From Linnemannia hyalina (Eukaryota; Mortierellomycota; Mortierellomycetes; Mortierellales; Mortierellaceae), in contig JAHRHY010000019.1 in NCBI GenBank assembly GCA_019671135.1, positions 310,001-374,000 of the forward strand: a DNA stretch of 64,000 bases, in the 5' to 3' direction. Below the pieces are notes generated by a model. It was not told where the DNA came from, made no database searches, and was given only the letters and a program-made list of their open reading frames with translations. Positions 43,412-53,479 of this stretch are shown in pieces. How positions within the stretch are numbered: position 1 is the stretch's first letter; the number at the start of each line of letters is the position of its first letter. The position numbers and the translations under genes were made by a program.

Positions 43412-43844
43412 GAAATAATAAACGCTACTCATTCTTAGTTGTGATTACTTGTTTTCCGTTTGTGTTTATTGTACGGATGGAAGTAAACATGAGATCGGCG
43501 TGGTTGTTGTTTGTTTGTTGCTTGTTGATGGATAGGAGATGCATGAGATGTGGAATTGACCGAGGCAAGGAACGTGGGAACGAACAAAAAAGCTAGAGCG
43601 CCAACCTTCTCCTGACACGAGAGAAAAGGGAGAGGGTCCGTGGCTCGGCTCATTTCTTATTTGTTGCTGCTGTTTTGGTTCACCCCTCTTTCCCCTTTCC
43701 CTTCTCTTGGTCTCTATTCACCCCCCTCACACGCACCTCTTCATTCGCTCATACGTACTTCGTGCTTTCACTCTCCCTCGCTTCCCTTTTACACACAAGC
43801 ATATACCCATTCTCTTGTTTATACCTCTCACCACCAACGAGGAC
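43412..43844. promoter_or_regulatory. Upstream region of the F-box/LRR gene
   Basis: 433 bp. A pyrimidine-rich tract at about 43670-43840 precedes the ATG at 43845. No TATA box was recognised. Confidence 0.45.
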
Positions 43845-45767
43845 ATGGTTACAAACACAGGGATCCCAGAGATCATCCAGCAAATCGGGACACACCTCGA
43901 CCCACCACATCTCTACACCGCCGTCCGTGTCTGTCGCTCCTGGAACCATGCCCTCGTTCCTTTTCTTTGGACCTCGATCGACGACTCTCTTTACTCTTGG
44001 GCCAGGATTTTGGACACTTTTATGGAAAGACGACGGATGGATTCGGATGATGTCAGTGGAGGCGACTGGGTGAGAGGTGTGTTTCTGAAGTATGGGCATC
44101 TGGTCCAGCATTTGCATGTACAGAGGAGGGAGGTTCTGGATGCTGTGTGTGTTACGCGGGCTTGTGTCGAGTTGAAGACGTTCAGGGTTAGGAAGGTCGA
44201 GCCAGTGAGGTGGCGGTTGCTGGAGCATGAGTGGATGTATGATCTGTCGGAGGAGGAGCAAGTTGAGATGGCAGAGATCCGGTGGAAGGATGCTATGGAG
44301 GGAGATGTCGATAGCTTGACATTTCGACATGCGTTCAACCCAAGGAGTTTGGATCTGTCAAAGACTACGTTGGCGCAGATGGAGGTCAACTGGGAGGTGA
44401 CGAGGGAGTTCTGGATGCTGTTAAGGGAGAATCAGGGGCTGCAGGTCTTGAGACTGGATGAGAGTTTGAAGGAGTTTATATATGCGGTATCGGAAGAATA
44501 CTTTTTGGAAACTTTGGCGTCGCTGAAGGATTTAAAAGATCTGGAGAACGATTTTATGCAGGTTGATTTTGCTGCTGTCCTGCAAGTAGTTCCAGACTTG
44601 AAACGATATGCCAGACTCACCAATCCTAGCGGTCCTCTCTCATTGACCCAGCCCGTCCGGAGGCTCACCCACGTCGAATTCAACAAACCAACCTCTTGTC
44701 AGGAACTACTCCAGTTTCTCAGGGACTCGCCCAATCTCGAGTCGCTTTCGATCCATTCTCTATGCAATGCACCCTTGTTCGACGCCAACGACGCCGAGGC
44801 TCTGATGGGCGATAGTCCTAGTCAACTCCAGAGGCTGCAGATCAAGGTGTTGATGGGCACTGATGTGTCACTTCTGGATAAGGTGCTTCCTTGGATACCG
44901 GATCTGAGGACTATACACTTGACACAGTTCTGCAGCAGCCATGCCCGTCCTTTTGTGGAGCATTGTTCGGCACTGACGACGATTGAGGGGAGCAATGTGG
45001 GGTCAATTGTTCGAGCCACTCCTGGACGATTGCAGGAGAACCATGAGACTGGAGCCCTGGAGAGGATGATTATGACCTGTCCGACTTTGAAGAAGATTGA
45101 CTGGATCGGCAAGACGCTGCGCGAGAAGAGTTTGTGGGATTATGCCGGGGTCTGGCCAAGCTTGACCTACTTGCGCTGCCAGATCGGAGGGTTGAGGGTC
45201 CGTACGGCCAGGTATGAGAGAATCTGGAAGCATAACAAGGATTTTCACGGTCCCTTCCAGACCTTAAAGAAGAGCGTGCTCGAGGAACGAGAGTTGATCC
45301 GGCAAGAGCAACGGTTAGTCCTGAGTCGGATTGGATCCCTGCGCAATCTCAAGACACTGGATATTGGCGCCGATTTTCAGTTTCACGAGAACAAGAACAT
45401 GAACACGACGTGGAGGAATGGAGGACAAGGTAGCAGTTGGGTTCATAAGGAGCGTCCCCAGATGCATGATTGTTTGCGACTGTCGTTAGAGATGGGACTT
45501 GATGAGCTTGCCGGGTTGAAGGATCTTGAAGTGTTTGGGTTTGAAGGGATCGAGCATGAGATCGGAGAGGCTGAGCTGCGGTGGATGAATAAGACGTGGA
45601 AAAAGTTGAGGGTAATGCGTGGATTGTGTGGGAGTGGAGAGTTGTTGTTGTGGGAGAAGATGAGGGAGGATTTCAGGAAGGAGCGGTTGTTGAATTTTAT
45701 GAGGAGGTTGAGTCTTGATGTTGTCCATGAGCCTTCGAGTGTTTGTATCATGATGCCCCTGGCATAA
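43845..45767 (+). CDS. F-box/leucine-rich repeat protein
   Basis: 640 aa in one exon. The F-box is at residues about 3-50: IPEIIQQIGTHLDPPHLYTAVRVCRSWNHALVPFLW, in which the leucines and the CRSWN core are typical. The rest contains irregular leucine-rich repeats (FRKVEPV..., LQVLRLDESL, LESLSIHSL, LRTIHLTQF, LKTLDIGADF, LKDLEVFGFEGIE). F-box proteins bind Skp1 in SCF ubiquitin ligases and use the repeats to pick substrates; the target is unknown. The nearest start that begins the F-box is chosen; the frame is open further upstream, but that part is pyrimidine-tract translation. Related genes and relics lie at 41, 50-57 kb. Confidence 0.8.
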   Translation: MVTNTGIPEIIQQIGTHLDPPHLYTAVRVCRSWNHALVPFLWTSIDDSLYSWARILDTFMERRRMDSDDVSGGDWVRGVFLKYGHLVQHLHVQRREVLDAVCVTRACVELKTFRVRKVEPVRWRLLEHEWMYDLSEEEQVEMAEIRWKDAMEGDVDSLTFRHAFNPRSLDLSKTTLAQMEVNWEVTREFWMLLRENQGLQVLRLDESLKEFIYAVSEEYFLETLASLKDLKDLENDFMQVDFAAVLQVVPDLKRYARLTNPSGPLSLTQPVRRLTHVEFNKPTSCQELLQFLRDSPNLESLSIHSLCNAPLFDANDAEALMGDSPSQLQRLQIKVLMGTDVSLLDKVLPWIPDLRTIHLTQFCSSHARPFVEHCSALTTIEGSNVGSIVRATPGRLQENHETGALERMIMTCPTLKKIDWIGKTLREKSLWDYAGVWPSLTYLRCQIGGLRVRTARYERIWKHNKDFHGPFQTLKKSVLEERELIRQEQRLVLSRIGSLRNLKTLDIGADFQFHENKNMNTTWRNGGQGSSWVHKERPQMHDCLRLSLEMGLDELAGLKDLEVFGFEGIEHEIGEAELRWMNKTWKKLRVMRGLCGSGELLLWEKMREDFRKERLLNFMRRLSLDVVHEPSSVCIMMPLA

Positions 45768-46049
45768 GAACTACGCCGACCATAACTAATCTCATAAAAA
45801 TGTTCAAAATAAATTAAAGGGACAATGTGCGTGTCACATAAGACCTCTGACATTCAGCTCGAAAGGGAAAAGTGATGTGAAAAGTGAAGTATGGCGATGA
45901 GGAAAGTAGAGTTGAAAGGACTGAAATATATAAGAAGAAACGAAAGAAAAAATTGAAAGTAAGAGGATGAGAGAAAACGATGAGCCTGGAGCAAATGACC
46001 TTTGACGACCGCCGGCAATCAGTTGCGGTATGGGACCATAAGCGAAGGC

Positions 46050-46745
46050 ACCCCGCTAAAATATTCTACCTCGCATTCGACACAGGCAGTTCTCATTATT
46101 CCTCCCAGGCTCGAACTGTTTAGACTGTGATTCACATACGCGGTATGATTCCAGTGCCTTATCGACAGCGCAAGATCTCGGAAAGGCCTTCTCGTTGGAG
46201 TTCAGCCCTAAGTCAACGGCGAAAAGTTCACCGATACTGTCAACATTGGTGGATTGACAGTCACGACCCAGACCCTAGGAGTCGCGATGTCATACTAGGC
46301 ATGGTGTTCCCGTCACTCAGCGCTTATCCTGCTATTCCGGCGGCAAATACATTGATACTCCAAGGCGTGGTGCATACCAGAGTGTTCTCGTTTAAACTGG
46401 CTGCCTCCGGTTCCAACCTTTACATGGGCGGCGCAAATGACGCATTGTACACCGGTGCCTTTACGTATACTCTTGTTACTAAACAAGGACATTGAAAAGC
46501 GAAGTTAGACTCGGTCGAGATCGGCGGAAAATCGATACTTTCTAACATTGTCCAAAAGCAAGGAGATGTCTAAGCAAGGATAAGCGTCGTCAAGCTGCAG
46601 TGACTGTGTTGGAACCTTCGTCGGGGATGCACCTTCAACCTTTGCTATAATCGGCACGTCCTTTTTGCAGAACGTGCACACATCGTTTGACATTGGAAAC
46701 AGACGGATCGGTTTTTGATACCCTATTATAGAATCATCGACGTTC
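46050..46745 (+). pseudogene. Pepsin-type (A1) aspartic protease relic
   Basis: Fragments in several frames. IFYLAFDTGSSHYS (about 46060-46100) is the first active-site DTGS box. Then come MVFPSLSAYPAIP, LILQGVVHTRVFSFKLA, SNLYMGGANDALYTGAFTYT and LDSVEIGGKS, in the right order for A1 proteases. The second active site near 46560 is destroyed by stops (CAAGGAGATGTCTAAGC). The terminal block LQNVHTSFDIGNRRIGF survives near 46660-46715. There are stops at several points and no start codon, so it is not functional. Confidence 0.7.
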
Positions 46746-47083
46746 TTGCATTTAGAGGCAGTAACATTCATTGTCCGGTGGTTATCTTTGTGCTGTGTGT
46801 CGAGCGTGTCTCCTTGTCTCTGATAATTACCATCCGTCCTTTTTCTTCGCTACCCCTTAATAATAGCGTAGTCTTATTCTGGCATTAGTTGGTTTCGAGC
46901 GTGCGGATGTTTTGACAGGTCTCAAAATCTGCTCCATTTAATCCCATCGGAAACCTGCTCCAAAGGTTCAAAAAACCCAGTGCATAATTATCATTCAACA
47001 CAGAAGTTAATAAAAAGGCAAACCCGCCCTCGCATTCACCCTCATTCTCATTCTCTCATTCACACACAAAACACATTACAACA
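46746..47083. promoter_or_regulatory. Upstream region of the short-chain dehydrogenase gene
   Basis: About 340 bp with a possible TAATAAAAAGG element (47009-47019) and a CTCATTCTCATTCTC leader before the ATG at 47084. No coding sequence seen. Confidence 0.45.
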
Positions 47084-48287
47084 ATGAGTTCCATGAAACA
47101 GCTGGCGTACTGGAAGACATACTTCACTCCCAACCGCTACTCAAACGACCTCATCCCTGATCAGACCGGCAAAGTGGCGATTGTGACTGGTGCCAACACA
47201 GGACTCGGATACGCGACCATGGTCGCTTTGGCTAGTCACGGCACACATGTCTTTTTGGCTTGTCGTAGCGAGGAACGTGCCTTGCATGCGATCGAGAAGG
47301 CTACACAAGAGATCAAGGAAAAGTACCCCCAAGCTCCGGCCCCCAACCTTGAGTTTTTGGAATTGGATTTGAACGATATGAGCAAGTGTAAGAAGGCTGC
47401 GAACGAGTTCTTGAACAAGGGTCTGCCTTTGCACCTGCTTGTCAATAACTCGGGCATCATGACGACCCCCTTTGCCTTGAGTGCCGATGGCATCGAACAG
47501 CAGTTCGCTGTCAACCACATGGGGTAAGAGAACCAAGCGATTGTGTTTTTTGAACGCTAAAAATATGGCCTGCTAAACTGTTAGGTTGTTAATTGTCATC
47601 TCTTTCCTTCCTTCTTCTTCATAGACACTTTGTTTTCACGACGGCGTTGTTGGATCGGATCAAGGAGTCACAACCTGCGAGAATTGTCGTTTTGAGGTAA
47701 CACTTGTGGAGATACACACATCGCACTCGTTTTAGGATGGATCCTTGCGTAACAATACCTCTATTCAACGTCGCACTAACTGTGCAATTGCTTCGTTCCA
47801 CTCTTTTCCTTGGTACAGTTCTCATTCCCACGAAAGACCAGTCGAGGGCGGTATCGACTTTGACACCCTTAACGACGAGAAGATGTCCACTATTGTTTCT
47901 CGCTATGGTCGTTCCAAACTCGCCAACGTTCTCTTTGGCAAAGCACTCGCTCGTCGACTTGCCGATACGCAAGTTTATGTCAACATTGTCCACCCTGGTT
48001 TTGTGGACACAGAACTCACGCGCCACAATAAGGTCTTGTTTGGATCGGTGGTTTTAAGGATCCTTGAAGCTATAACGGCCGTAATGGCAATGACCCCAGA
48101 AGTCGGTGCGTTGACACAGTTATATGTCGCCACGAGTCCCGAGATTGAGAGCAAGGATATCCGAGGACGATATTTTGTTCCTATTGCGAATGAGATTCAG
48201 CCGAGTGCTTATGCTCTGGATGAGGCGTTGCAAGAGAAGTTGTGGGCGTTCTCGGAAGAGTTGGTTAAAGAGAAAGTTCGTGCGTAG
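47084..48287 (+). CDS. Short-chain dehydrogenase/reductase, retinol dehydrogenase-like
   Basis: Exons 47084-47523, 47625-47696 and 47819-48287 with GT-AG boundaries give 326 aa. The NAD(P)-binding motif TGANTGLG is at 35-42, NNSG at 121-124, and the catalytic YGRSK with Y200 and K204; the serine precedes at about 171-172, across the second intron. The PGFVDTEL motif follows. The length and sequence order fit the RDH11/WW-domain oxidoreductase-like group of classical SDRs, which act on retinoids, steroids or lipid-type alcohols. The substrate here is unknown. The N-terminus has no clear signal or membrane segment. Confidence 0.85.
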
Positions 48288-49914
48288 GAAACCTAGCTGA
48301 TTATACATAATATACTTCTATAGTTTCTATGACACTCCATGCCAATGCCCATGAAGGGATGAGCCTTCGACACGGGAATTAAGCGAGAGTGCCATAGTGT
48401 ATTGGACTAATTGACACTATCTTGACTTAGCGAGAAATTTTTGGAGAACTTGAGCGGGCGTGTATTTGTCAATTTGCTAAATATTCAAGATCTGCCCCTG
48501 TTCTGGTCCATTTTGTACTACAATCTCACAACCACATTTCTTACCATAATAAAGTCTCTATCCTCATTTCTTGTCCAATACCATCCTCCGCGCCATTCAC
48601 CTGCAAGTACGACAAAGTATTTATGCTCATGCCGCTAGTTTGTTTCCTCTATGCTTGGCTGTCTACCCGCCAAGTCTGTATCAGTCTCACATCCATGTTT
48701 TTTTTTAACCTCTTTTGGTTTCTTTCCACGCTAGCCTCCATTCTCCAAGTCAATTCATGCCGCAATCGATACATAAAGGACGCTATGAAGTTTACTCGAG
48801 ACCGTCTATTTGTCTAGTCTGGGATTAGGTAAATTATTTATGGGTCGTGCGTCAACAGTAGCCATGCCCAGGGTCTTTCCCCCCCATGCCACCTTCCATT
48901 TCAACATTAAAGTTCATTTTTTCGGTTGTGCATTCGCAACACTAGGGGTGCGTTTGTCAAGTTGCTGGCCGGTTCCCATGTTGCATTCTCTCATGTGTAG
49001 CCTCCCCAGAGTACGAGGGACTCCTGGTTGTTGTGCCGCGTGCGATGATCGAGTATGGTCTCTGCCTCGAACTCTTCAACGCCATTGACGGTATCCGAGG
49101 AAAATCTGGCAGGTGTTCGTTATCCTCGTGCCCGACAAAAAACAAAAACACACAAAACACAAACGGAAAACACAAAGAGGAAACGCAAAAAGAAAACACA
49201 AACCAAAAAAAAACACGTGGCCAGTCTCTTTCAACCAGTCGAGGCAATTGACCCCACTAACACCGTCCGCCAGGAACCTACTCCCCAATTCCAAAGATGT
49301 GTTGCAACACCGCGTCACTTACCTCACAGGGGGATTCCCGAGTACCGGTCGCAGCGGCCACCATCCTTGCACAGTTTGTTTCGGTCGACTCTTTTTCCTG
49401 GCAGGTGGATGAGATCCATTGAGCAAACTGATGACGCTTTCCTCGGCTCACGACTGTTCAGCTTATGTGTGTATATCTCAGGCTGTGGGTCGATTCCGCA
49501 TGCTGGGAATGGAATGATCAAACAGCGGTTAGAGAAAAAAAGGAGGTGGAGTGAGGATGTTGAACGAGGTTAGTGGTAAAGAAGGTGAAGTATGTGGGGT
49601 GCAAGACGAACGAAGAAGGGAAGGAAAAGGCGACGAGAGAAGTGAGAGAAAATCAGTGAAGGTGGGGGACCCGGTTCTGCTTACCTATTTCCTCATCCCG
49701 TTCTTTTCTGCAAGGCTATTTCCCCTATTTGGATTTATGTGTTGCATGAGTGCATCTGTTTGTGTATGTGTGCGCTATGGCCCACATGCATTGACAGACA
49801 AAAAAAAAGATATGCATGCAACATCAACACCCTCCTTCCCAACCAAACATAGCAAACAAAGTAAAAACAGACAAATAACGCAAACGAAACAAGCCCCTCC
49901 TTCTTCTCATTGTT
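48288..49914. other. Intergenic region without a supported gene
   Basis: About 1.6 kb. Contains AATAAAG at about 48549 and an A/C-rich stretch at about 49135-49215. Open frames here are low-complexity and have no recognisable domain. Confidence 0.5.
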
Positions 49915-51213
49915 TTATTTACACCGCTTCCGCTTATCTTCAGCCCTCCGTCGCTTCCATGCCTCGGCACCCCCCTTAACACCATGCATCTCCTCCAAAT
50001 AATAACAATGCTCCCAAAGCGCCTTCTTCGTCGCTCGGTTAACACCCGCCCGAATCTGGACCAGACGAGGGAACCGCCTCACAAGTAAGGCGATGCTTTC
50101 GTCATCCCGGGGGAGAGTCTCGTCGATGTAGAAGGCCTTTATCACAGGTGGGGATACCACCACCTCGTCCCCACGTGTTGAGGGTCCGTTGGGAGAGAGT
50201 GTAATAGGGATGGATGCCATTGTTGTGCGCAGGTGTCCGACTGGTTCGACTGCTACGCCTTTTATCCAGAGTTCTTCTAGTCCTGGAAGGTGATGGAGGA
50301 CTTTGAGAACATTGGTGAATAAGACGTATGTCCGCAGACCTAGGTGCCGTAGATTACGGTACTGTTCCTGCGCCGATAACACCATCAGCCCATCCATATT
50401 ATAGATCCTCAACCGCTCCAATTTTGGAAACAACCGCAGTATAGTCCTGGCGTCCAACAGTGTCAGCTCCAGATCCAGATCCCGCAACTCCTTCAACGCC
50501 AACAGTTGTTCAAGAATATACTCCTTCGACAGGTCGTTCATGGCTCCGAGAGTTGGGAACCGCAAACGGACGAGACCGGGGTTTTGTTGGACGAGTGACC
50601 AGAACCGTTCGACGGTGATCTTGCGCCTCAGGTCCTCATTGACGATGCCGGTCCTGTAGATCCTCCGGTTGGAGACCCATGGGAGGTGCAGCCATTGGAC
50701 AAGAGGAGTCGCTGTTTGATCTGTCGCGTACAAGACCGTTAACGGTGGGTGGGGTAGTGCAGCGATGACAGTCTTCAGATCCAAAGGCGTCACCTTACGA
50801 TGATACATGACGGACCCAACAACCAACGACGTCAAATTTGTGCAGCCACTATTGGCAGCCACGGCCTCGAGGACGATGTTCCAAGTCGCTGTCAAGTGCC
50901 GGATATGATGTCCATGGCTGGCAATGGTTTCCCGAACCCTTGCCGCGATTTTGTCTCTTGGCAGATCATATTTACAGTCATGACGGCGGAAGAGCTCTTG
51001 CCAGGGCTTGGAGAGGGTGTCGACGGTGTGCCAGAGCGAAGGGGTGAAGCACTGGTTCCAGTGACGGCTGACGAGGATGCATGAGCAGATATCGGGACGT
51101 TCGAAGTGGTCTACGATGGGTTGAAGGAGTTCTGGTATGTAAATGAGGGCATTGATGGTGATGGTGCTGGCGGGTGTTGGGGGAGGAAGAGGGGTTGGGT
51201 GAAAGTCAGTCAT
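49915..51213 (-). CDS. F-box protein with leucine-rich region
   Basis: 432 aa, one exon. After a Pro/Thr-rich start, residues about 25-65 form the F-box (YIPELLQPIVDHF..., CSCILVSRHWNQCFTPSLWHTVD). Leucine-rich segments follow (LTSLVVGSVMYH, LVRLRFPTLGA, LRDLDLELTLLD, LERLRIYNMDG, LEELWIKGV, LVQIRAGVNR). A basic C-terminus KRRRAEDKRKRCK could be nuclear-targeting. It is shorter than the 640-aa relative at 43845. It is tandem with the next gene and shares its orientation, so local duplication is likely. It is probably a substrate-receptor subunit of an SCF ligase; the target is unknown. Confidence 0.75.
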   Translation of the reverse strand: MTDFHPTPLPPPTPASTITINALIYIPELLQPIVDHFERPDICSCILVSRHWNQCFTPSLWHTVDTLSKPWQELFRRHDCKYDLPRDKIAARVRETIASHGHHIRHLTATWNIVLEAVAANSGCTNLTSLVVGSVMYHRKVTPLDLKTVIAALPHPPLTVLYATDQTATPLVQWLHLPWVSNRRIYRTGIVNEDLRRKITVERFWSLVQQNPGLVRLRFPTLGAMNDLSKEYILEQLLALKELRDLDLELTLLDARTILRLFPKLERLRIYNMDGLMVLSAQEQYRNLRHLGLRTYVLFTNVLKVLHHLPGLEELWIKGVAVEPVGHLRTTMASIPITLSPNGPSTRGDEVVVSPPVIKAFYIDETLPRDDESIALLVRRFPRLVQIRAGVNRATKKALWEHCYYLEEMHGVKGGAEAWKRRRAEDKRKRCK

Positions 51214-51498
51214 GGTAATGATGGTTGGAAAAGGAAGTTGATTGTCAAGGAGGCGTATTAAAAAGAAAAAGAGGGTAAAAGAAAAGAAAAGACAGAGAGA
51301 TGGAGCATGTGGATGAAAACAACAAAAATCATATCCACATCCTGCCTTTTTTTTTGCATTGGCATTGGCACTGATCTACGCTCTCCAACAACCATCCTCG
51401 CATTGATCTGCACTCTCCAACAACCATCCCCGCATTGACAAAAAGAAATAAAGAGTCCAAGAGATCCACATTTCCATGCACTGCACTGCGCTCTCTCC

Positions 51499-51501
<3 letters not shown>

Positions 51502-51543
<42 letters not shown>
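51502..51543 (+). repeat. CT microsatellite
   Basis: About 20 CT units in the gap between two - strand F-box genes, upstream of the 49915-51213 gene. Confidence 0.9.
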
Positions 51544-51546
<3 letters not shown>

Positions 51547-51598
51547 ACCAACCGTAGATAACAAAATAGCATATTTATGCATCCAATCATTCAATGCA

Positions 51599-52825
51599 TC
51601 AACTATCCTCTCGTTGCCCCCTCCTTTGCAAGACAGTCATCCAGGCCTCGATCGTCCGCCCATCACTGTGGATTTCCCTCAACCAGCAACATTTCTTCTC
51701 CAACGCCTTCTTGACCTCCTCCCGCACTACCGGAATCCAGAACCGATCCAGTCCTGGGAAAACCCCCACCAGCAGTGCAATCAACGCATCGTCCCGTATT
51801 GTCAATGGCCCATCTAGTCGTAACACCCGCACTTGTGGGAACAGCTCTGTTGCGGATACAGCGGCGTTCACAATACTATAGGCTGATGAGGGCGTGTTTG
51901 ATACGATCTTCCACAACCACAACTCCTCCAACCCAGGCAAGTGCTTCAGCAGCACAAGCAGGCTAAGGAACTCGATATCGCGTTGATAACTCAAAACCCG
52001 TAGGGCTCCATACCTCCGCTGCAGAGACGTGAACCCTGTCAGCGCATACCCTCGCAGCTTCTCCACCCCGGGCACTGCTTCCAGAGCAACCTCAACATCC
52101 AACGCCATCCATTCCAGATCCAGTTCCTTCAAATTCCTCAGCCCGCCAAACGTCTCGGTGAGCAGACCTGTCGGCAGGTCTTTGATGGTCCCAGGGAAAG
52201 TGATCCGAACGAGTCCCGGGTTCTGTCGGATGAGACTGAAGAACTGTTCAATATCCCGTTGATGTCTCGCCTGCTCCTTATACTCGTAGATGTCCATGAA
52301 CTCCGCCCATTTTCGGGTCGACCAAGTAACCGGAGGGTGGACCTCATCGAAAACATCAAAACCCATAACAACATCAACACCATGGCTACCAGTAGGTCCA
52401 GTCAGTACAGTCACCAAAGTGCGATGGTTATGCCACACCGCATCAACAGCCAACGAGACCAAACCCTTACACCCACTACTACTCAACGCCGCCGCTTCCA
52501 GGACCACATCCCAATGGACGTCAAAATGCCGGATATGATGCCCATACTTTTCAAGAATCGCCATAACCCACCGCTCGGTGTCGTTCCGTGATCGTTTCTT
52601 CCCCGAAGCGTCGTCGTTGATGATCTTGCACCAGGTCAGGGTATGGGTGTCAATGGCGTACCATAAGAGGGGGATGAAGGCTTCGTTCCAGGCGCGGTTG
52701 ACTCGGACGCAGGCGTAGAGGTCTGATTGGTCGAGGTGGTGGCGGATGGATTCTACGAGTTCTGGGAGGTTGATGGCGATGGTAGTAAAGGATGAGTTGA
52801 TGAAGGAGAGGTTGTGCTGCGACAT
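51599..52825 (-). CDS. F-box protein with leucine-rich region
   Basis: 408 aa, one exon. The F-box lies at about 18-60 (NLPELVESIRHHLDQSDLYACVRVNRAWNEAFIPLLW). Later segments include HGHHIRHFDVHWDVVLEAAA, which has the same position as GHHIRHLTATWNIVLEAVAA in the neighbour, then LVRITFPGTI, LKELDLEWMALD, LRVLSYQRDI and LEELWLWKIV. The shared architecture and head-to-tail position with the 49915-51213 gene indicate a tandem duplication. Expected role: SCF substrate receptor, target unknown. Confidence 0.75.
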   Translation of the reverse strand: MSQHNLSFINSSFTTIAINLPELVESIRHHLDQSDLYACVRVNRAWNEAFIPLLWYAIDTHTLTWCKIINDDASGKKRSRNDTERWVMAILEKYGHHIRHFDVHWDVVLEAAALSSSGCKGLVSLAVDAVWHNHRTLVTVLTGPTGSHGVDVVMGFDVFDEVHPPVTWSTRKWAEFMDIYEYKEQARHQRDIEQFFSLIRQNPGLVRITFPGTIKDLPTGLLTETFGGLRNLKELDLEWMALDVEVALEAVPGVEKLRGYALTGFTSLQRRYGALRVLSYQRDIEFLSLLVLLKHLPGLEELWLWKIVSNTPSSAYSIVNAAVSATELFPQVRVLRLDGPLTIRDDALIALLVGVFPGLDRFWIPVVREEVKKALEKKCCWLREIHSDGRTIEAWMTVLQRRGQREDS

Positions 52826-53308
52826 ATTTTTTTGTTGTTGTATGTGTTGTTGTTATTGTGAGTGGGTGATGAGAGAAAAAAAGATCGAAAGTAGAAAGGC
52901 GCGGTCGATATTAAAGGTGAAACATCGCTTCTGACAATCAGCCAGAATATGGCACACGCACGCACATACCACATACCACCTCGCGTGTACCCCTGAGAAT
53001 TGTGACTACTTAGGCAAATGAATATCAACAAGTGCTTTGCCATGTGCGTTAACGAGAAGGATGGAAGTGAGTTGCACTGTGCTCCATGAGTTCTGGAAAT
53101 GCAAAGAGCTTGCCGCTGGCGGTGTCCATATTGATTTTTGCTGGAGTTAATTCCGGCATGGCGGTGGTGAAGGTGGTGGTAAGAAAAATGTGACGAAGAA
53201 CGGAAAGAAGAGGGAGGGTGTGTGTGAAGGAACGTCAATAGAAAAAAGAGAGCGCATTTCTTGTGCACCCAGCCCCTGAAGGCCTTATTTTTATGTGCAA
53301 GCATACAA

Positions 53309-53347
<39 letters not shown>

Positions 53348-53479
53348 AAACAAAACAAAAAAAAATAAAACTCTTCAGTCGCATGCAAGAACAGTGTGCT
53401 TTGTACTATTCTCGACAACAAAGCAGAAAAGAGGAAACGCTATTACGTGCTTATCTTACGAACCAGCCCCGCATGCTTA
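52826..53479. other. Promoter side of the F-box gene and CT repeat
   Basis: No gene supported. A CT microsatellite occupies 53311-53343. The upstream region of the 51599-52825 gene reads from its ATG at 52825 into A/T- and GTT-rich sequence. Confidence 0.5.
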
